From assembly GCA_037189585.1 (NCBI GenBank), contig JBBCJA010000027.1, positions 1 to 64,000 of the forward strand: 64,000 bases of DNA. The letters are read 5' to 3'. This DNA is from JAEXNA01 sp037189585. Its GTDB lineage: Bacteria; Vulcanimicrobiota; Xenobia; Xenobiales; JADMJV01. Shown in pieces: positions 41,954-50,782 of this stretch; position 1 is the stretch's first letter; the number at the start of each line of letters is the position of its first letter. The notes beneath the pieces were generated by a model. The model worked only from the letters and a program-made list of their open reading frames with translations, ran no database searches and was not told where the DNA came from. The position numbers and the translations under genes are program-made.

Positions 41954-42901
41954 ATGTCCAACGATCTCCATCGAGCCCATGGCTACTACGTGCAAGACTA
42001 TCTGCTCCATCTTTCCGTCGAACGGTCCTTGGGACGGCGCACCATCGAAGAGTACGAGCGGGATCTGGAGGTCTTTTTTAACTGGCTCGAGCCACTCTTT
42101 TCCGAGGGGATGACCCTACCCGAGATCGACCCCCGCACGCTTCGAGAGTTCCTGGCCTTCCTTCGGCAGAAGAAAGGCTACACGGCGTCCGGTTTGAACC
42201 GCAAGATCGCCTGTCTGAAGGGCTATTTTACCTATCTTGAGATGGAGAAAATTTTGCTCGCCTCTCCCATGGCTCGAATACGCTCGGCCAAAGAAGGGAA
42301 GCTTCTGCCCAAAGTCCTGACTCAGGATGAGGTCGGGGTTCTCCTCGACACGGTGGACGAATGCGTCGCCGAGGCCAAGCGCCCCCACCTGGCTCTGCGT
42401 GACCGAGCTATCTTCGAGATGTTTTACGCCACCGGAATCCGACTGTCGGAGCTTGTCGGTCTCGATCGCGACGATCTCGATTTCTCCGCCATGTCGATGC
42501 GGGTGATCGGTAAAGGGAATAAGGAGCGCGTGGTCTTCTTCAACGACAGCGCAGCCGAGGCGGTGAAGGAGTACCTCCACGCCACCCCTCGCTCGCAAGC
42601 CGGCGGTCCACTCTTTCTCAACCGTTACGGCGCGCGGCTGTCCCAACGCGGAGTCGAGATTCTGTTCGCCAACATCTTGGAGCGCTCGGGTCTAGATAAA
42701 CATGCCTCACCCCACACCTTGCGCCACTCCTTCGCCACTCATCTCTTGGAGGAAGGCTCCGATCTGGTGACCATCAAGGAGCTACTGGGACACGAGTCTC
42801 TACAGACCACCCAGATCTACACCAACATCTCCAAGCAGAAGATGAAGGCGGTCTATCAGAAAGCCCACCCCCGCGACCGCCAACGTCGACGCTCGTCGTA
42901 A
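41954..42901 (+). CDS. Tyrosine recombinase XerC/XerD
   Basis: A 315-residue site-specific recombinase of the XerC/D size and layout, which resolves chromosome dimers at dif. All catalytic residues are present: R163 (TGIRLSELVGL), K187 (GKGNKER), H254 and R257 (HTLRHSFATHLL), H280 (LLGHESLQTTQIY) and Y289. The N-terminal SAM-like domain has 'RRTIEEYERDLEVFFNWLE'. The start is ATG, with a GTG one codon before it as alternative. No phage or integron genes are near, so a housekeeping role is likely. XerC and XerD cannot be told apart. Confidence 0.93.
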   Translation: MSNDLHRAHGYYVQDYLLHLSVERSLGRRTIEEYERDLEVFFNWLEPLFSEGMTLPEIDPRTLREFLAFLRQKKGYTASGLNRKIACLKGYFTYLEMEKILLASPMARIRSAKEGKLLPKVLTQDEVGVLLDTVDECVAEAKRPHLALRDRAIFEMFYATGIRLSELVGLDRDDLDFSAMSMRVIGKGNKERVVFFNDSAAEAVKEYLHATPRSQAGGPLFLNRYGARLSQRGVEILFANILERSGLDKHASPHTLRHSFATHLLEEGSDLVTIKELLGHESLQTTQIYTNISKQKMKAVYQKAHPRDRQRRRSS

Positions 42902-42903
42902 GT

Positions 42904-43106
42904 TTATCTGTCGTCTCCGAGTTCACAAGCGAGGGCGCGCAATTGCTCGGAATGTAAGCCCAGCTTCAAAAGAAGTTGGCCGGCCGCGCTATCGAGGTCC
43001 TGGGCGAACGAAAGAAGCAGATGCTGAGTCCCAATGGATATGGACAAGCCACCATCTGTTCGTTGTGCTTCCGCTAGGGCCGCCGTAGACGATGGCCTAA
43101 GGTTGT
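42904..43106 (-). pseudogene. Out-of-frame C-terminal Clp-N-like repeat of the preceding gene
   Basis: Beyond the TAG that ends the 440-residue frame, a second frame shifted by one base reads ALAEAQRTDGGLSISIGTQH, then LLLSFAQDLDSAAGQLLLKL and an end 'ACELGDDR' before TAA: 58 residues from 43080. This is a Clp-N-like repeat with the A..A...H-L-L-L pattern. It matches the last ~55 residues of the paralogue at 8.2-9.6 kb ('LALAKACDRPPRF', 'TVDVLIAMLESA', 'RAGEVLRKLQI'). The frame is open upstream of it, so a single-base insertion or deletion between about 43075 and 43106 explains the split. Confidence 0.72.
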
Positions 43107-44396
43107 GGCGTCTTCTTCTGGGGGTGAGAGCCCTTCCAGCCTTTTCCGAAGTCTCGCGGCGTCGAGCCCCGATTCAACCAGTAACTGAAAAGCGGCACCA
43201 TCAGGGAACTGTAATAACGAGCGAAAGAGCGGGAGGCTCTGTCCGTCGGCATGCTCTGAGCAGGCCAGCATTAAGGTCGGGCTGAGGAGCCCATTGGGCT
43301 GAAAGGTCCGCCCGTCCGGGGAGCGTGATAGAGTTTCGGACTCTCGACGAACCCAATCCCACCAACCTTGCTCGACGGCTCGAATCCTATCGGAGAGCTT
43401 TTCGCGACTCCTCGACTTGGGTCGCGGAGACTTGAGAAAAAGGGCGAGATCCAAGAACTCAAAGGCAGAATTATCAAACCCCACCTGTGGGACTTCGCGT
43501 GAACTCCAGAGTCGCCCCATGTGCCTATCCAGCCAATCGAAAGATTCTCGATAGTCGCCCTTGTTCCACTGGCGCCAGAGGGACCAGCCCTTCTCTTCAT
43601 AGACATCACGCCAAGTCCAGAAATCGTTGGCCAGGCTCCCCGGCGTGCGTGGTCCGAGATTATAGCACTCCTTGAAAACCGGATAGACTGGAAGTAGCGG
43701 TTCGGGAAAAGTCTGGTGGAGCGGCTGGCTCAGGACTTCGAGATTGAAACCAGCCTCCTGCAACCAGCGATGCGCGGCTGACCCCGGCACTTTGGCCATG
43801 ACAGCCAGAAGGTGTCTCGACTGGATGGCTCCGCGTCCGGCAGACTTCTGCGCCAGGGCGAAGAGTTCATAGCAATGCCGTTCGTCACCGTTCCTGGTAT
43901 CGGTCAGCGAGCGGCGCAATAGGTTGGCCAAAGACTCTTTCTCTCGCTCCAAGATTCGGTTGGCCTCGCACTTGGGTTGGGCCAGGAGCCCGGTCAACAG
44001 GGAGAGGCTGCCGAAGCTTTTAGGCTCCGCCAGTTCATATTCTCGCATATAGGCCCTGGCGACCCACTCGGAACATCTGAGTTCCAACTGAACCGCCACG
44101 AGTTCAGCTTCACGACAGAGGGCGTTCCAATCGTCGATGACACCGGCGGCGGCGGAGCGCACCGGATGGAGTTCTTCGCGAAACAAGGGGCAAAAGTCGA
44201 TCACCTGGGCCAACCCCAGGAATCGAGGATCGGGGCCCACGTCTTCAGGAACCGAGTCGAGAATCGCGCTGAAGAGACCCTCGAATCGAGGGTGGTCGCA
44301 AAGACGTATAAATCCTAACTCTTGGCTGTCGCGCGAAAGGAGAAGTTCTCGCACCAGATACCAGCCTGCCCTATGGTACTCCCTCTCCGGGATCAT
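43074..44396 (-). CDS. Clp-N-like repeat protein, probably frameshifted near its end
   Basis: A 440-residue frame, all-helical, with no family name. It contains Clp-N-like segments: 'CSEWVARAYMREYELAEPK', 'LFALAQKSAGRGAIQSRHLLAVM' followed by 'AAHRWLQEAGFNLEVL', and 'SLPLFRSLLQFPDGAAFQLL'. It is a paralogue of the 460-residue protein at 8.2-9.6 kb, with blocks in the same order (for example 'RCSEWVA' against 'RCSKFVA'). The frame ends in the atypical TLGHRLRRP, while the expected last repeat continues in another frame, so the gene is broken or carries a sequence error. It has no AAA+ domain or signal peptide. Confidence 0.62.
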   Translation of the reverse strand: MIPEREYHRAGWYLVRELLLSRDSQELGFIRLCDHPRFEGLFSAILDSVPEDVGPDPRFLGLAQVIDFCPLFREELHPVRSAAAGVIDDWNALCREAELVAVQLELRCSEWVARAYMREYELAEPKSFGSLSLLTGLLAQPKCEANRILEREKESLANLLRRSLTDTRNGDERHCYELFALAQKSAGRGAIQSRHLLAVMAKVPGSAAHRWLQEAGFNLEVLSQPLHQTFPEPLLPVYPVFKECYNLGPRTPGSLANDFWTWRDVYEEKGWSLWRQWNKGDYRESFDWLDRHMGRLWSSREVPQVGFDNSAFEFLDLALFLKSPRPKSRSREKLSDRIRAVEQGWWDWVRRESETLSRSPDGRTFQPNGLLSPTLMLACSEHADGQSLPLFRSLLQFPDGAAFQLLVESGLDAARLRKRLEGLSPPEEDATTLGHRLRRP

Positions 44397-44461
44397 ATTC
44401 TGGCATTTTCGCTTGGAAAAGGGGCAAGGCCTGTCCCCGGCGTTCGTCGAAAGGTCCGAGC

Positions 44462-44629
44462 ATGACCGTGAATGTGGAGCCTCGTCGTTTTACCGTCGAG
44501 GAGTACGCGAAGATGGGTGAGGCTGGAATTTTTCGTCCGGGCGAGCGGGTCGAGTTGATCGAGGGAGAGATTGTCGACTCCGAAACATCTTTTGAGGTCA
44601 GCGAGTTGGTAGGAAATGGACCGCGATAG
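44462..44629 (+). pseudogene. N-terminal fragment of an Uma2-family protein
   Basis: A 55-codon frame. Its first 38 residues match the N-terminus of Uma2 (DUF820) proteins very well: EPRRFTVEEYAKMGEAGIF, then PGERVELIEGEIV. After that point similarity stops and a TAG follows 17 codons later; full-length members have about 180-200 residues with a PD-(D/E)XK nuclease core, which is missing here. The fragment overlaps the start of the TIGR04552-like gene. It looks like a remnant left when the rest was lost by deletion or replacement. Uma2 genes are mobile and multi-copy in many genomes. Confidence 0.78.
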
Positions 44630-45905
44630 CATGAGACAAGACACGGGACATCTCCGTCATGACTTTTCCTGGGACACTCTCCGACTGTTTTTGGAGGGAT
44701 TCTCCCCCGTCGATCTGCAGACCATCGCGGTCACGTCTTACGAAGAAGCCGAACAGTTCATCTCCGCTTACGGCTACGACATGAAGGACGAGAAGGAACG
44801 AGAAGAGGCTCATCAGATCCATCGAGAGTCTCTAGAATTCTTAGAGCGCTACCTCTGCCCCTCGATGACCGCGGACGAGCCCGATCTGACGCCCCCTGAG
44901 GAGATCCGCAATCCTCGGAGACTGCACGACATTTTGCTGATGACCTCCGACCCCGACCCAATCTTGGCAGCCTGGGCATGCTCGGCGCTCCGACTTATGC
45001 ACACCATCAGCCACGCCAACCTGGCCGCTCGCACCCCTTATTTCCGGGAAGTGCAATCACAAATTCTAAGCCCCTTCGAGGAGCATCTCTTCCCTAACTC
45101 CGAAAGCCCCCAGAGCCTGGGCCAGGGTCCCTCCGCGGTACCTCTCCGAGCATGTTTTTTCAAGCGTCGTAAGAGTCGCGAGAGTCTCATTCTCAAGCTT
45201 TTGCACAAACCGGACAACGTCGCTTCCGAGGTGTATGACAGGATCGGAATCAAGCTGATCACACCCACCAAAGTCGACGCCATCCTGGCTCTGAAGTATT
45301 TGCGCAAACAGAATCTTGTTTCCGTACCGCTTTTGACACCAGGCCGTTCACGCAACACCCTGGTCGATCTCGAAAGCTTTCGACAAGCCTACGAGACGAT
45401 GACGGCCGAAAAGAGCGCGGGCTACAGCGAGGAGGAGACGGACCTTGAGTTCTTTCGCCAGATGGCTTTCCGACCGCCTGGAGAAGCCGAGCTGTTGGAG
45501 GAGCGCCTGGCCGCCAATCCCTTCTCCTCCCCTCAGTTCTCCTCCATTCAGTTCACCTGTCGCCGCTTAGTCAAGGTCCCCCATCCAGCCGGAACCCTGC
45601 TCAACCAGTTACGCCGGCAGACCGGCGACCTGGACCTGGGTGTCGAGCTCGAGCGCCACTATCCTAAACAGCTGCGCTTCACATTTCCTTTCGAGATCCA
45701 GATTATGGACTGGGACAACTACGTCGCTTCCCACGAGGGCGAGAGTTCTCACATCAACTACAAACGTCGACAACTCAAAGCCGCGCGAAAAAGGGTTCTG
45801 GGTGGAGTGCTTCTGCAAATGGCCAAGGCTCGGCGCGGCAAGTGGCGGGGTAGCACCAAAGACCCGGACGAGAGCGGTTCTTTTGGGACGTTGACCCCCG
45901 GTTAA
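44616..45905 (+). CDS. TIGR04552-like protein
   Basis: A 429-residue cytoplasmic protein. It resembles the TIGR04552 family described from Myxococcota, Bdellovibrio and Leptospira. Features seen: an N-terminal helical region with 'DDLQTIAV'-like start (here PVDLQTIAVTSYEEAEQFISAY), a central 'LLHKPDNVASEVYDRIGIKLITPTKVDAIL' block and 'VPLLTPGRSRNTLVDLESF', then 'FPFEIQIMDWDNYVASHEGESSHINYKRRQLKAARKRVL'. The D-R-I-G-I-K segment has a faint likeness to RelA/SpoT nucleotidyltransferase motifs, but other catalytic marks are not clear. The function is unknown. An ATG five codons in is an equally likely start. Its stop overlaps the convergent YprB-like gene by 4 bases. Confidence 0.55.
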   Translation: MDRDSMRQDTGHLRHDFSWDTLRLFLEGFSPVDLQTIAVTSYEEAEQFISAYGYDMKDEKEREEAHQIHRESLEFLERYLCPSMTADEPDLTPPEEIRNPRRLHDILLMTSDPDPILAAWACSALRLMHTISHANLAARTPYFREVQSQILSPFEEHLFPNSESPQSLGQGPSAVPLRACFFKRRKSRESLILKLLHKPDNVASEVYDRIGIKLITPTKVDAILALKYLRKQNLVSVPLLTPGRSRNTLVDLESFRQAYETMTAEKSAGYSEEETDLEFFRQMAFRPPGEAELLEERLAANPFSSPQFSSIQFTCRRLVKVPHPAGTLLNQLRRQTGDLDLGVELERHYPKQLRFTFPFEIQIMDWDNYVASHEGESSHINYKRRQLKAARKRVLGGVLLQMAKARRGKWRGSTKDPDESGSFGTLTPG

Positions 45906-47149
45906 ACCACCGAGCGACCTTGTACCATACGCCCACGCAATCGACGCGCCCGATGTTCTAAGTCGCGCCGGTGATTGGCTGTGAGAGTTCGGTCGCGCAG
46001 GCTACCTTCGACTAAGAGTAAGGCTGTCCGGTAGTCTTTACGCTGATGTTCGAACCACTTGGCCAACTCCACCGTGGCCTCAAGATGACCGGGATTGTGG
46101 GCCAGGATGCGCCGCCACAAAAGAGCGGCTTGCTCGGCGCGGTCCCGTTTTTTTAGACATCGGGCCCACCGCGTCATCCCGACCTCGCGAGCCTCCTCCG
46201 ACAGCTGGCGATGGGTCAGCGCGCTGCGAAAAAGAAGGTCGGAGAGGTCTGTTCTGCCCAGGACCGACCACAAGCGGGCCAACCCTAATCTCAGGTGAGG
46301 ATCGGGAGGCGCGGTCTCGAGGCAGTCAGCCGTCAGCAGGTGGCTCAACGCTCCACACAGACCTACCATGGCCAGAACATCGCGCCGGTTGTGTTCTAAA
46401 ACGCCCCTAAGCGGTACCGGGTCGCGGTCTCGAAGATAGCCAAAGAAGAGGTCCGGTATCATCCATCCCGGCACGTCATCGACCCTTGGCGCACCTAAAA
46501 CTCGGCTCTCCAAAGTCTCCAGACGGCAATCGGGCAGTCGGGTATGACCCCAAAGTCTACGGCAAACATGCAACAGATCAAGATGGGACAGTCCGGCCAT
46601 CGGATCGGTCCGGCGGTGCATGGCGTAGCGCGTGGAAAGTAGCCCGGCGTCAAAGGTTTTCCCGTTGAAAGAGATCAGTCCGGATCTTCCCTCGACGCGT
46701 TGGGCCAGAAATTCCAGCAAGGCCGGTTCGTCCCCATGGTCTCGCATCAGAAGCTGCTCGGTGATGAACTCCTCTCCCTGGTAGTACCCTATTCCGACAA
46801 GGAAAGCGTAGGTCCCCGAGCCGCCGGCGAGGCCGGTGGTTTCGGTATCGAAAAAGAGAGCGCGCTCGACGGAAAAATCTTCCAAGCCGCCATACAGTGG
46901 GGCCAGACAGCCTGCGGCAAGCTCTCGCCCCCGGAATAGACACTGACGTCCATGTTGGTCGCCCACCTTGAATCGGTGGCTACTCACATGCAGCGGGCCA
47001 CGAGAAGTTTCGACCAACCCGCCCCCTAGCACACGGACGAGGGCCTCACAATCCTGGTCTCGTCGCGACACCGACTGCGTTTCAGGACGGGATCCACCGA
47101 GGCCGGAGGTCCGCCGCAAAAGATCAAGTTTGCCGCGAAGTCCGCTCAT
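45902..47149 (-). CDS. YprB-type RNase H-like 3'-5' exonuclease domain protein with TPR-like tail
   Basis: A 415-residue protein. The DEDD exonuclease domain (about 85-290) begins with 'ALFFDTETTGLAGGSGTYAFLVGIGYY' (Exo I, D-x-E) and continues with 'LISFNGKTFDAGLLSTRYAMHR' and 'LDLLHVCRRLW', then 'LEHNRRDVLAMVGL' (Exo III, N-R-R-D). This matches the YprB_RNaseH-like family. The tail (295-415) has helical, TPR-like units ('RAEQAALLWRRILAHNPGHLEATVELAKWFEH'). It is likely a cytoplasmic nuclease; substrates are unknown. A divergent or shared operon partner is not evident; it lies 12 bases after the DUF697 gene on the same strand. Confidence 0.8.
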   Translation of the reverse strand: MSGLRGKLDLLRRTSGLGGSRPETQSVSRRDQDCEALVRVLGGGLVETSRGPLHVSSHRFKVGDQHGRQCLFRGRELAAGCLAPLYGGLEDFSVERALFFDTETTGLAGGSGTYAFLVGIGYYQGEEFITEQLLMRDHGDEPALLEFLAQRVEGRSGLISFNGKTFDAGLLSTRYAMHRRTDPMAGLSHLDLLHVCRRLWGHTRLPDCRLETLESRVLGAPRVDDVPGWMIPDLFFGYLRDRDPVPLRGVLEHNRRDVLAMVGLCGALSHLLTADCLETAPPDPHLRLGLARLWSVLGRTDLSDLLFRSALTHRQLSEEAREVGMTRWARCLKKRDRAEQAALLWRRILAHNPGHLEATVELAKWFEHQRKDYRTALLLVEGSLRDRTLTANHRRDLEHRARRLRGRMVQGRSVV

Positions 47150-47161
47150 GCGTGGTGAAGC

Positions 47162-48067
47162 TTAAGAGAACCGCTTGCGCAGCTTCTGGTACTCTTCGTC
47201 AGGCAAGTGGTCTTTAAGATGAGAAAAGCTAGCCTCGACGTCCTTGACCTCATTCTTACGGAAAGCCCGAGTCGCGTCTTTGGAGACTTTGCGAAAGACG
47301 TCTTTCAGTTCGTCACCCTGAAGCTCTCCTTGAGCTTCGAAGTAACGGATAGCAACTTCGCCCAATCCGTAAGTCCATCCGTAAACGAACGGCGCGGAGA
47401 CGAGTTTACCGATAATCGGAATGAGGTTAGCCACAAACAAAGTCGTGATCTGACCGAAGACCGAGGCTCCACAGGCCGCCGATATATGAGCCAGGGTTTT
47501 TTCTGGCGGGTCTTTGACGTTGTAGGCTTTCCCGATTGATAGGATCATCGCTGTCTGGATCGGCATGAGGAAAACCAGATCGCTAAAGGGCAGAGGCACC
47601 AGCACGATCCCGGCCGCCGAGATGGCGAAGCTGCGGGCGATGTCTCGCGCCTTTTCCCGAGCGCCGGCGGGAGCCTGGGAGCCTCCAAAGGACAGAGGAG
47701 GCAAGGGCCGCGAGGCGTCCGAGGGGCGAAAAGTCGGAACAGGATTGTAAGGAGGCGGTGGGGCTTGCGGCCCACGCTCGCTCTTTTCGATCCAGTCACG
47801 CGGACGACTCGGATCGACTGACGGATAGTCGTAAGATTCCCAATACTGTGGCGGCGGAGGCGAGGAGGGGACGCTTTCCATGGGTGGAGGAGCAGATAAG
47901 TTCTGCGCCTGATGGGAGACAGAAGGACGCACCGTGCCCAGAGACGGGCTCGGAGGCGCGACCGAAGGGGTGACGGGACCTGGAGCAGCCAACCTGTTGC
48001 CGCATTGGCCGCAAAATTTCGCGTTAGGCTTAGCCTGAGCGCCGCAGTTATCGCAGTACGTTGTCAT
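47162..48067 (-). CDS. Zinc-ribbon DUF697 membrane protein
   Basis: A 301-residue protein. A zinc-ribbon at the N-terminus has C-x2-C...C-x2-C (C5, C8, C19, C22; CDNCG, FCGQCG). A Pro/Ser-rich linker runs to about residue 130. The C-terminal DUF697 domain has two hydrophobic stretches ('ISAAGIVLVPLPFSDLVFLMPIQTAMIL' and 'SVFGQITTLFVANLIPIIGKLV'). DUF697 is known from YcjF-like and GTPase-associated proteins but has no defined role. The upstream frame is open for 67 codons with no domain; the ATG that starts the zinc-ribbon was chosen. It is probably co-transcribed with the YprB-like gene. Confidence 0.75.
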   Translation of the reverse strand: MTTYCDNCGAQAKPNAKFCGQCGNRLAAPGPVTPSVAPPSPSLGTVRPSVSHQAQNLSAPPPMESVPSSPPPPQYWESYDYPSVDPSRPRDWIEKSERGPQAPPPPYNPVPTFRPSDASRPLPPLSFGGSQAPAGAREKARDIARSFAISAAGIVLVPLPFSDLVFLMPIQTAMILSIGKAYNVKDPPEKTLAHISAACGASVFGQITTLFVANLIPIIGKLVSAPFVYGWTYGLGEVAIRYFEAQGELQGDELKDVFRKVSKDATRAFRKNEVKDVEASFSHLKDHLPDEEYQKLRKRFS

Positions 48068-48160
48068 AGTCTTGAAAGGTGGTTCGGTTTTCGCTGATCC
48101 GCTCCTTCCAACCGCGAGCACCGGGGAAAGATTCGCGGCCACGGCAGGAAGTCGGATCCG

Positions 48161-49357
48161 ATGGCCCCAAATCGAGCAAGGATGACGCCCTCCGCGAACA
48201 AGTCTGGTCTTCCGTGGCGGCTCCTGGGAATCTCCGTTCTCATGGCTCTGACTATTCCCTACGGACATTCCAAAATGCGGGGCTTTGGACCGCGATATTT
48301 AGGAAGGGCACAGATAACCCAGTCACTCATCGGAAAAGGGAGCGGCTGGCAACTCGTGGTGGACACGCGGGCTTTAGGAGCCGAGAACCTGGGAGCCTTG
48401 TCGACTGCTCTGAAAGAGCGTCTGAACTTTGAACTTCCAAGCGACTCAAAAACGTCCGGTATAGTCAGCATCCGCAGTTCGGGCAAGGCTAGGCCCATCG
48501 ACTCCGATACAACCTTGGGGCAAGCTCCTCCCCCCGACCCGCTGTTCACCGGAGGTCCGCTACTCGCCGGGGAATGGTCTGACAACGCAACCTCCCTTCA
48601 GACCACGCTCTATCGTCAGCCCCAAAGCGACGGTTTGGTCAGCGGCCGGCTGACAGGGTCTTGGCCCGCCTTAGGTTCTGTCATCCTGGGTCAGGGCTTT
48701 TTGCTGGAACGGCTGGGTCCAATCCCCGAGCCGGTGGAGCGGCTGGTAGCCGTCGACGCCTCGCTGGTCGCCCTCTCGTCCCCCTTTCGGGAAAGGTTGG
48801 AAAAAAGCTGGCTTCGCTGGGAGTTCGCGACATTGGAGGAACTCCGAAAGGCGTTCGGTCCCAGCTTGACCTATCTCCAGTGGGAGGGTCGCTCCTACTT
48901 CTGTCTTTCCATGCTCGAGCCCCAGATGGTCGCTCGAACTCTCGCCAGGAGGTTTCCTAGCTCGGTGGTTCCGACAGCGGCCGTGAGGGCCGAGGGAACT
49001 CGGGTTCAAGGTTTTGATCCTGACGGACCAGCCTGGGCCGTCCGTGGGGACTATCTTTTGGCGACCCGTCAAGGCGGCACGGCGTCACTGGCGAAGTATC
49101 TCGGCTCGACTCTCGGCCCCAAAAGGAAATCATCTCGACTACGGACGGAACTCCAACGACTGGCTGTGACGGAACCCGGGTGGCACCTGGTGATAGTAAC
49201 TCGCGCCCCGGACTCGGGCACGACCTGGGCCGCTCTTGTCCGTTGGCCCAAGGCCGGAGACTCCGAGTTCAGGGGATTTCTAGTGGTCGAGACGAGTCTA
49301 AAAGGCGGTTCCGGCAAGCCAACTCATAAGCTGTCCGGGCATAAGGCCGAGAACTAG
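48161..49357 (+). CDS. Exported or membrane-anchored protein of unknown function
   Basis: A 398-residue protein with a hydrophobic stretch at residues 19-35 ('WRLLGISVLMALTIPYG'), probably a signal anchor. The rest is a soluble alpha/beta domain with 'GWQLVVDTRALGAENL', 'VERLVAVDASLVALSSPFRERL' and 'GWHLVIVTRAPDSGTTWAALVRWPK'. It does not match a family I know; the repeated hydrophobic strands with 'LV..DA' could suggest a DUF3352-like arrangement, but I cannot support that. AGGAAG nine bases before ATG sets the start. Its 3' end overlaps the nuoN 3' end by 60 bases on the other strand. Confidence 0.5.
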   Translation: MAPNRARMTPSANKSGLPWRLLGISVLMALTIPYGHSKMRGFGPRYLGRAQITQSLIGKGSGWQLVVDTRALGAENLGALSTALKERLNFELPSDSKTSGIVSIRSSGKARPIDSDTTLGQAPPPDPLFTGGPLLAGEWSDNATSLQTTLYRQPQSDGLVSGRLTGSWPALGSVILGQGFLLERLGPIPEPVERLVAVDASLVALSSPFRERLEKSWLRWEFATLEELRKAFGPSLTYLQWEGRSYFCLSMLEPQMVARTLARRFPSSVVPTAAVRAEGTRVQGFDPDGPAWAVRGDYLLATRQGGTASLAKYLGSTLGPKRKSSRLRTELQRLAVTEPGWHLVIVTRAPDSGTTWAALVRWPKAGDSEFRGFLVVETSLKGGSGKPTHKLSGHKAEN

Positions 49358-50782
49358 AATTCCGGCGGCGCAGATGGCCAAAGCCACCGAGGTCATCGAG
49401 GTCGGAGGCTCTTCTTCCACCGGCTCGGTCACGACCAGGCCGTCGAACTCGGTGGCCTCTTTGGCGTCAAAGAGCGTGACCGCGGTTCCCAAATAGTAAG
49501 CCGCGCCGATCAAAGAGCAGACGATCCCGATCGCCGGCAGTACGGCGAACGGTGTGGCGATGGCGCTGCCGAACAGGTAAAACTTGGCCAAGAAGCCGCC
49601 CGCGGGGGGGATACCCGCGAGGGAGAGCAGAGACAATCCGAAGACGGAAGCCAGAGCCGGATGGCTGCGGCTCAAGCCCCGCAAGTCGGCTCTGGTCACG
49701 TCTCGGTTCAGAATCTCCTCTACCTTGGCCAAGGCCAAGAAAGCCCCCATATTAGCGAACAGATAGGCGGCCAGAAAAAAGAGTAGAGGGACCTCCATCT
49801 CCATTCCGATCAAAGGCGCGATCAGGATATACCCCGCGTTACCGACGCCGGAGAGAGCCAGCATTCGCTTGACATTTTTCTGGGCCAACGCCAGCAGGTT
49901 TCCGAGTAGCATGCTCAAGAGCGAGCAAGCCATCAAGACGAAGGTGATCCGCGAGCCTAGCTCGGGAACATCAACAAAAAAGCGCCACAACGCTATCACG
50001 GCGGCGACCTTGGTGGCCACCGACATAAACGCGGTCACCGTGGTCGGGGCGCCCTGATAAACATCCGGTGCCCAGAACTGAAAAGGTACCGCGGCCAATT
50101 TGAAGAGGAGGCCGCCGAGTACCATGACGGCTCCAGCCATGGCTAGAGGACTGGTCAGTCGTTCGGGCTGAGCGGCCATTTCGCTAAGCCATGTCGTCCC
50201 GGTGGCGCCGTAGAGCAGGGCTAACCCATACAACAGCACCGCCGAGGCTGCCGAGCTCAGAAGGAAGTATTTGATGCCGGACTCTTGGGAAGCTTCACGT
50301 TCAGGGAAAAAGATGCACAGAAGATACAAAGCGATGGAAAAGAGTTCCAGCCCCAGAAACAGCACGATAGCATTGAGAGCTGAGCTCATCAAGACCATGC
50401 CGATCGAAGCCCCGAGAATCAGGGCCACGAACTCGCCGCTGTGGCGATTTCCGTAACGCTCGAGTTCCTCTTGTCCAGCCAGGATCGCTAGCAGGGCGCA
50501 GGTTGCGATCAGAACGCCCGCCGCCCGGGAGAACTGGTCGCTGGCCAACATCGCGTTGAAGGAGTGGGTGGCGAGACTGTTCGGTTGGTGCAACAGGTAG
50601 GCGATTAACCCGAAGAGTCCGAGAGACGCGAACAGCATACTGACGGAACGGCGGCTGTCGGTGGAAGGTTTAAGTTCCAAGAGCAGGGCCCCTACCATCA
50701 AAAGTCCCATGACCGCCAGCGGCAAAAGCGCGCTCAAGGAAAGATCGGGGCGAACAAATACGAGTTCGGCCAGCAGATTCAT
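49298..50782 (-). CDS. nuoN: NADH-quinone oxidoreductase subunit N
   Basis: A 494-residue antiporter-like proton-pumping subunit of complex I with about 14 transmembrane segments. Conserved parts are 'LIATCALLAILAGQEELERYG', 'FLGLELFSIALYLL', the Lys in 'LGGLLFKLAAVPFQFWAPDVYQGAPTTVTAFMS', and 'KNVKRMLALSGVGNAGYILI'. The start MNLLAELV overlaps the nuoM stop (TGATG); a longer start 7 codons upstream is possible. It is the last gene of the operon. The 3' end overlaps the convergent unknown gene. Confidence 0.94.
   Translation of the reverse strand: MNLLAELVFVRPDLSLSALLPLAVMGLLMVGALLLELKPSTDSRRSVSMLFASLGLFGLIAYLLHQPNSLATHSFNAMLASDQFSRAAGVLIATCALLAILAGQEELERYGNRHSGEFVALILGASIGMVLMSSALNAIVLFLGLELFSIALYLLCIFFPEREASQESGIKYFLLSSAASAVLLYGLALLYGATGTTWLSEMAAQPERLTSPLAMAGAVMVLGGLLFKLAAVPFQFWAPDVYQGAPTTVTAFMSVATKVAAVIALWRFFVDVPELGSRITFVLMACSLLSMLLGNLLALAQKNVKRMLALSGVGNAGYILIAPLIGMEMEVPLLFFLAAYLFANMGAFLALAKVEEILNRDVTRADLRGLSRSHPALASVFGLSLLSLAGIPPAGGFLAKFYLFGSAIATPFAVLPAIGIVCSLIGAAYYLGTAVTLFDAKEATEFDGLVVTEPVEEEPPTSMTSVALAICAAGILVLGLMPGQLMSWLAGTAF

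Noticed and set aside
41954..42901. Tyrosine recombinase as a sign of an integrated element
   Set aside because: Its size and motifs are those of XerC/D, and no att repeats, tRNA or phage genes are close.
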